Shown one piece after another: positions 33,237-33,281 of a DNA stretch of 33,281 bases. The stretch spans positions 1 through 33,281 of the forward strand of contig NZ_LZJK01000067.1 in NCBI RefSeq assembly GCF_001667945.1, in the 5' to 3' direction. The notes beneath the pieces are model-generated. The model saw only the letters and a list, made by a program, of their open reading frames with translations. It made no database searches and had not been told where the DNA came from. Made by a program: the position numbers and the translations under genes. Source of the DNA: Mycolicibacter sinensis. Lineage in GTDB: Bacteria > Actinomycetota > Actinomycetes > Mycobacteriales > Mycobacteriaceae. The stretch's first letter is position 1. Every line of letters starts with the position of its first letter.

Positions 33237-33281
33237 TCATGCGGCCACGCGTGGGGCATTGTCGCCGGTGGTTGCTGGCGT
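33237..33281 (-). other. Possible C-terminal fragment of a minus-strand gene running off the window
   Basis: The minus frame is open from the right edge to a TGA at 33237-33239, encoding at least 14 residues ending A-P-R-V-A-A. This could be the end of a convergent neighbour of zapE. The piece is too short to identify and may be noncoding. Confidence 0.2.

Noticed and set aside
33216..33281. Insertion-sequence end at the right edge
   Set aside because: No inverted repeat, target duplication or transposase motif can be shown in 66 bases.

Overview
The window is a stretch of actinobacterial chromosome from the family Mycobacteriaceae. It has very high GC content, dense coding, many GTG starts and several leaderless-looking genes. 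Gene content and order closely follow the Mycobacterium tuberculosis segment from Rv2712c back to Rv2670c, read in the opposite orientation (locus comparisons are from memory, not from a search). The differences in gene content show it is not M. tuberculosis; an environmental mycobacterium is likely, species not determined. No rRNA, tRNA, CRISPR array or complete insertion sequence was seen, and no gene-free stretch exceeds 300 bases.

Layout. (1) 1-5500: the end of a DUF4192 gene, the iron repressor ideR, the stress sigma factor sigB with an ECF-type promoter and a strong terminator hairpin, then small or unknown-function genes (DUF3099, DUF3039, a YihY/BrkB membrane protein, DUF7455, DUF952, an unknown 95-aa protein). 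(2) 5539-9806: cei, ppgK and sigA run leftward almost without gaps and are followed 12 bp later by an O-methyltransferase not expected at this locus. A perfect CRP-type site lies in the cei/DUF4193 divergent promoter. (3) 9975-14000: DUF4193, DUF3093, dut, DUF3710, an alpha/beta hydrolase, an OB-fold protein and DUF3159. (4) 13941-17369: a probable potassium module, two TrkA-type nucleotide-binding proteins (ceoC, ceoB) divergent from a large APC-superfamily transporter that strongly resembles the KimA K+ importer. (5) 17366-22328: a TrmA-like RNA methyltransferase, an ArsB/NhaD-type transporter coupled to a CBS-domain protein, and dxs1. (6) 22325-24585: DUF3000, an RNase D-like nuclease and a PACE-family efflux protein in one operon. 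(7) 24773-27929: hemE, hemY and chdC, the coproporphyrin-dependent end of heme synthesis. (8) 28041-33215: msrB, aftC (arabinan branching), a lipoprotein of the secreted tripeptidyl-protease family lacking its nucleophile, a RibD-like reductase, and a ZapE/AFG1 ATPase.

Compared with M. tuberculosis, I do not see suhB between ppgK and cei, the Rv2686c-Rv2688c ABC transporter, a second ars gene, echA15, the Rv2675c methyltransferase or the RidA-like Rv2704. The O-methyltransferase and the PACE gene occupy places where I expect no such genes. The most interesting signals are the CRP-type site exactly 61.5 bp upstream of a predicted leaderless start of cei, the KimA-like/TrkA potassium cluster, the nucleophile-less lipoprotein next to aftC, the structured sigA leader, and the PACE and O-methyltransferase insertions.
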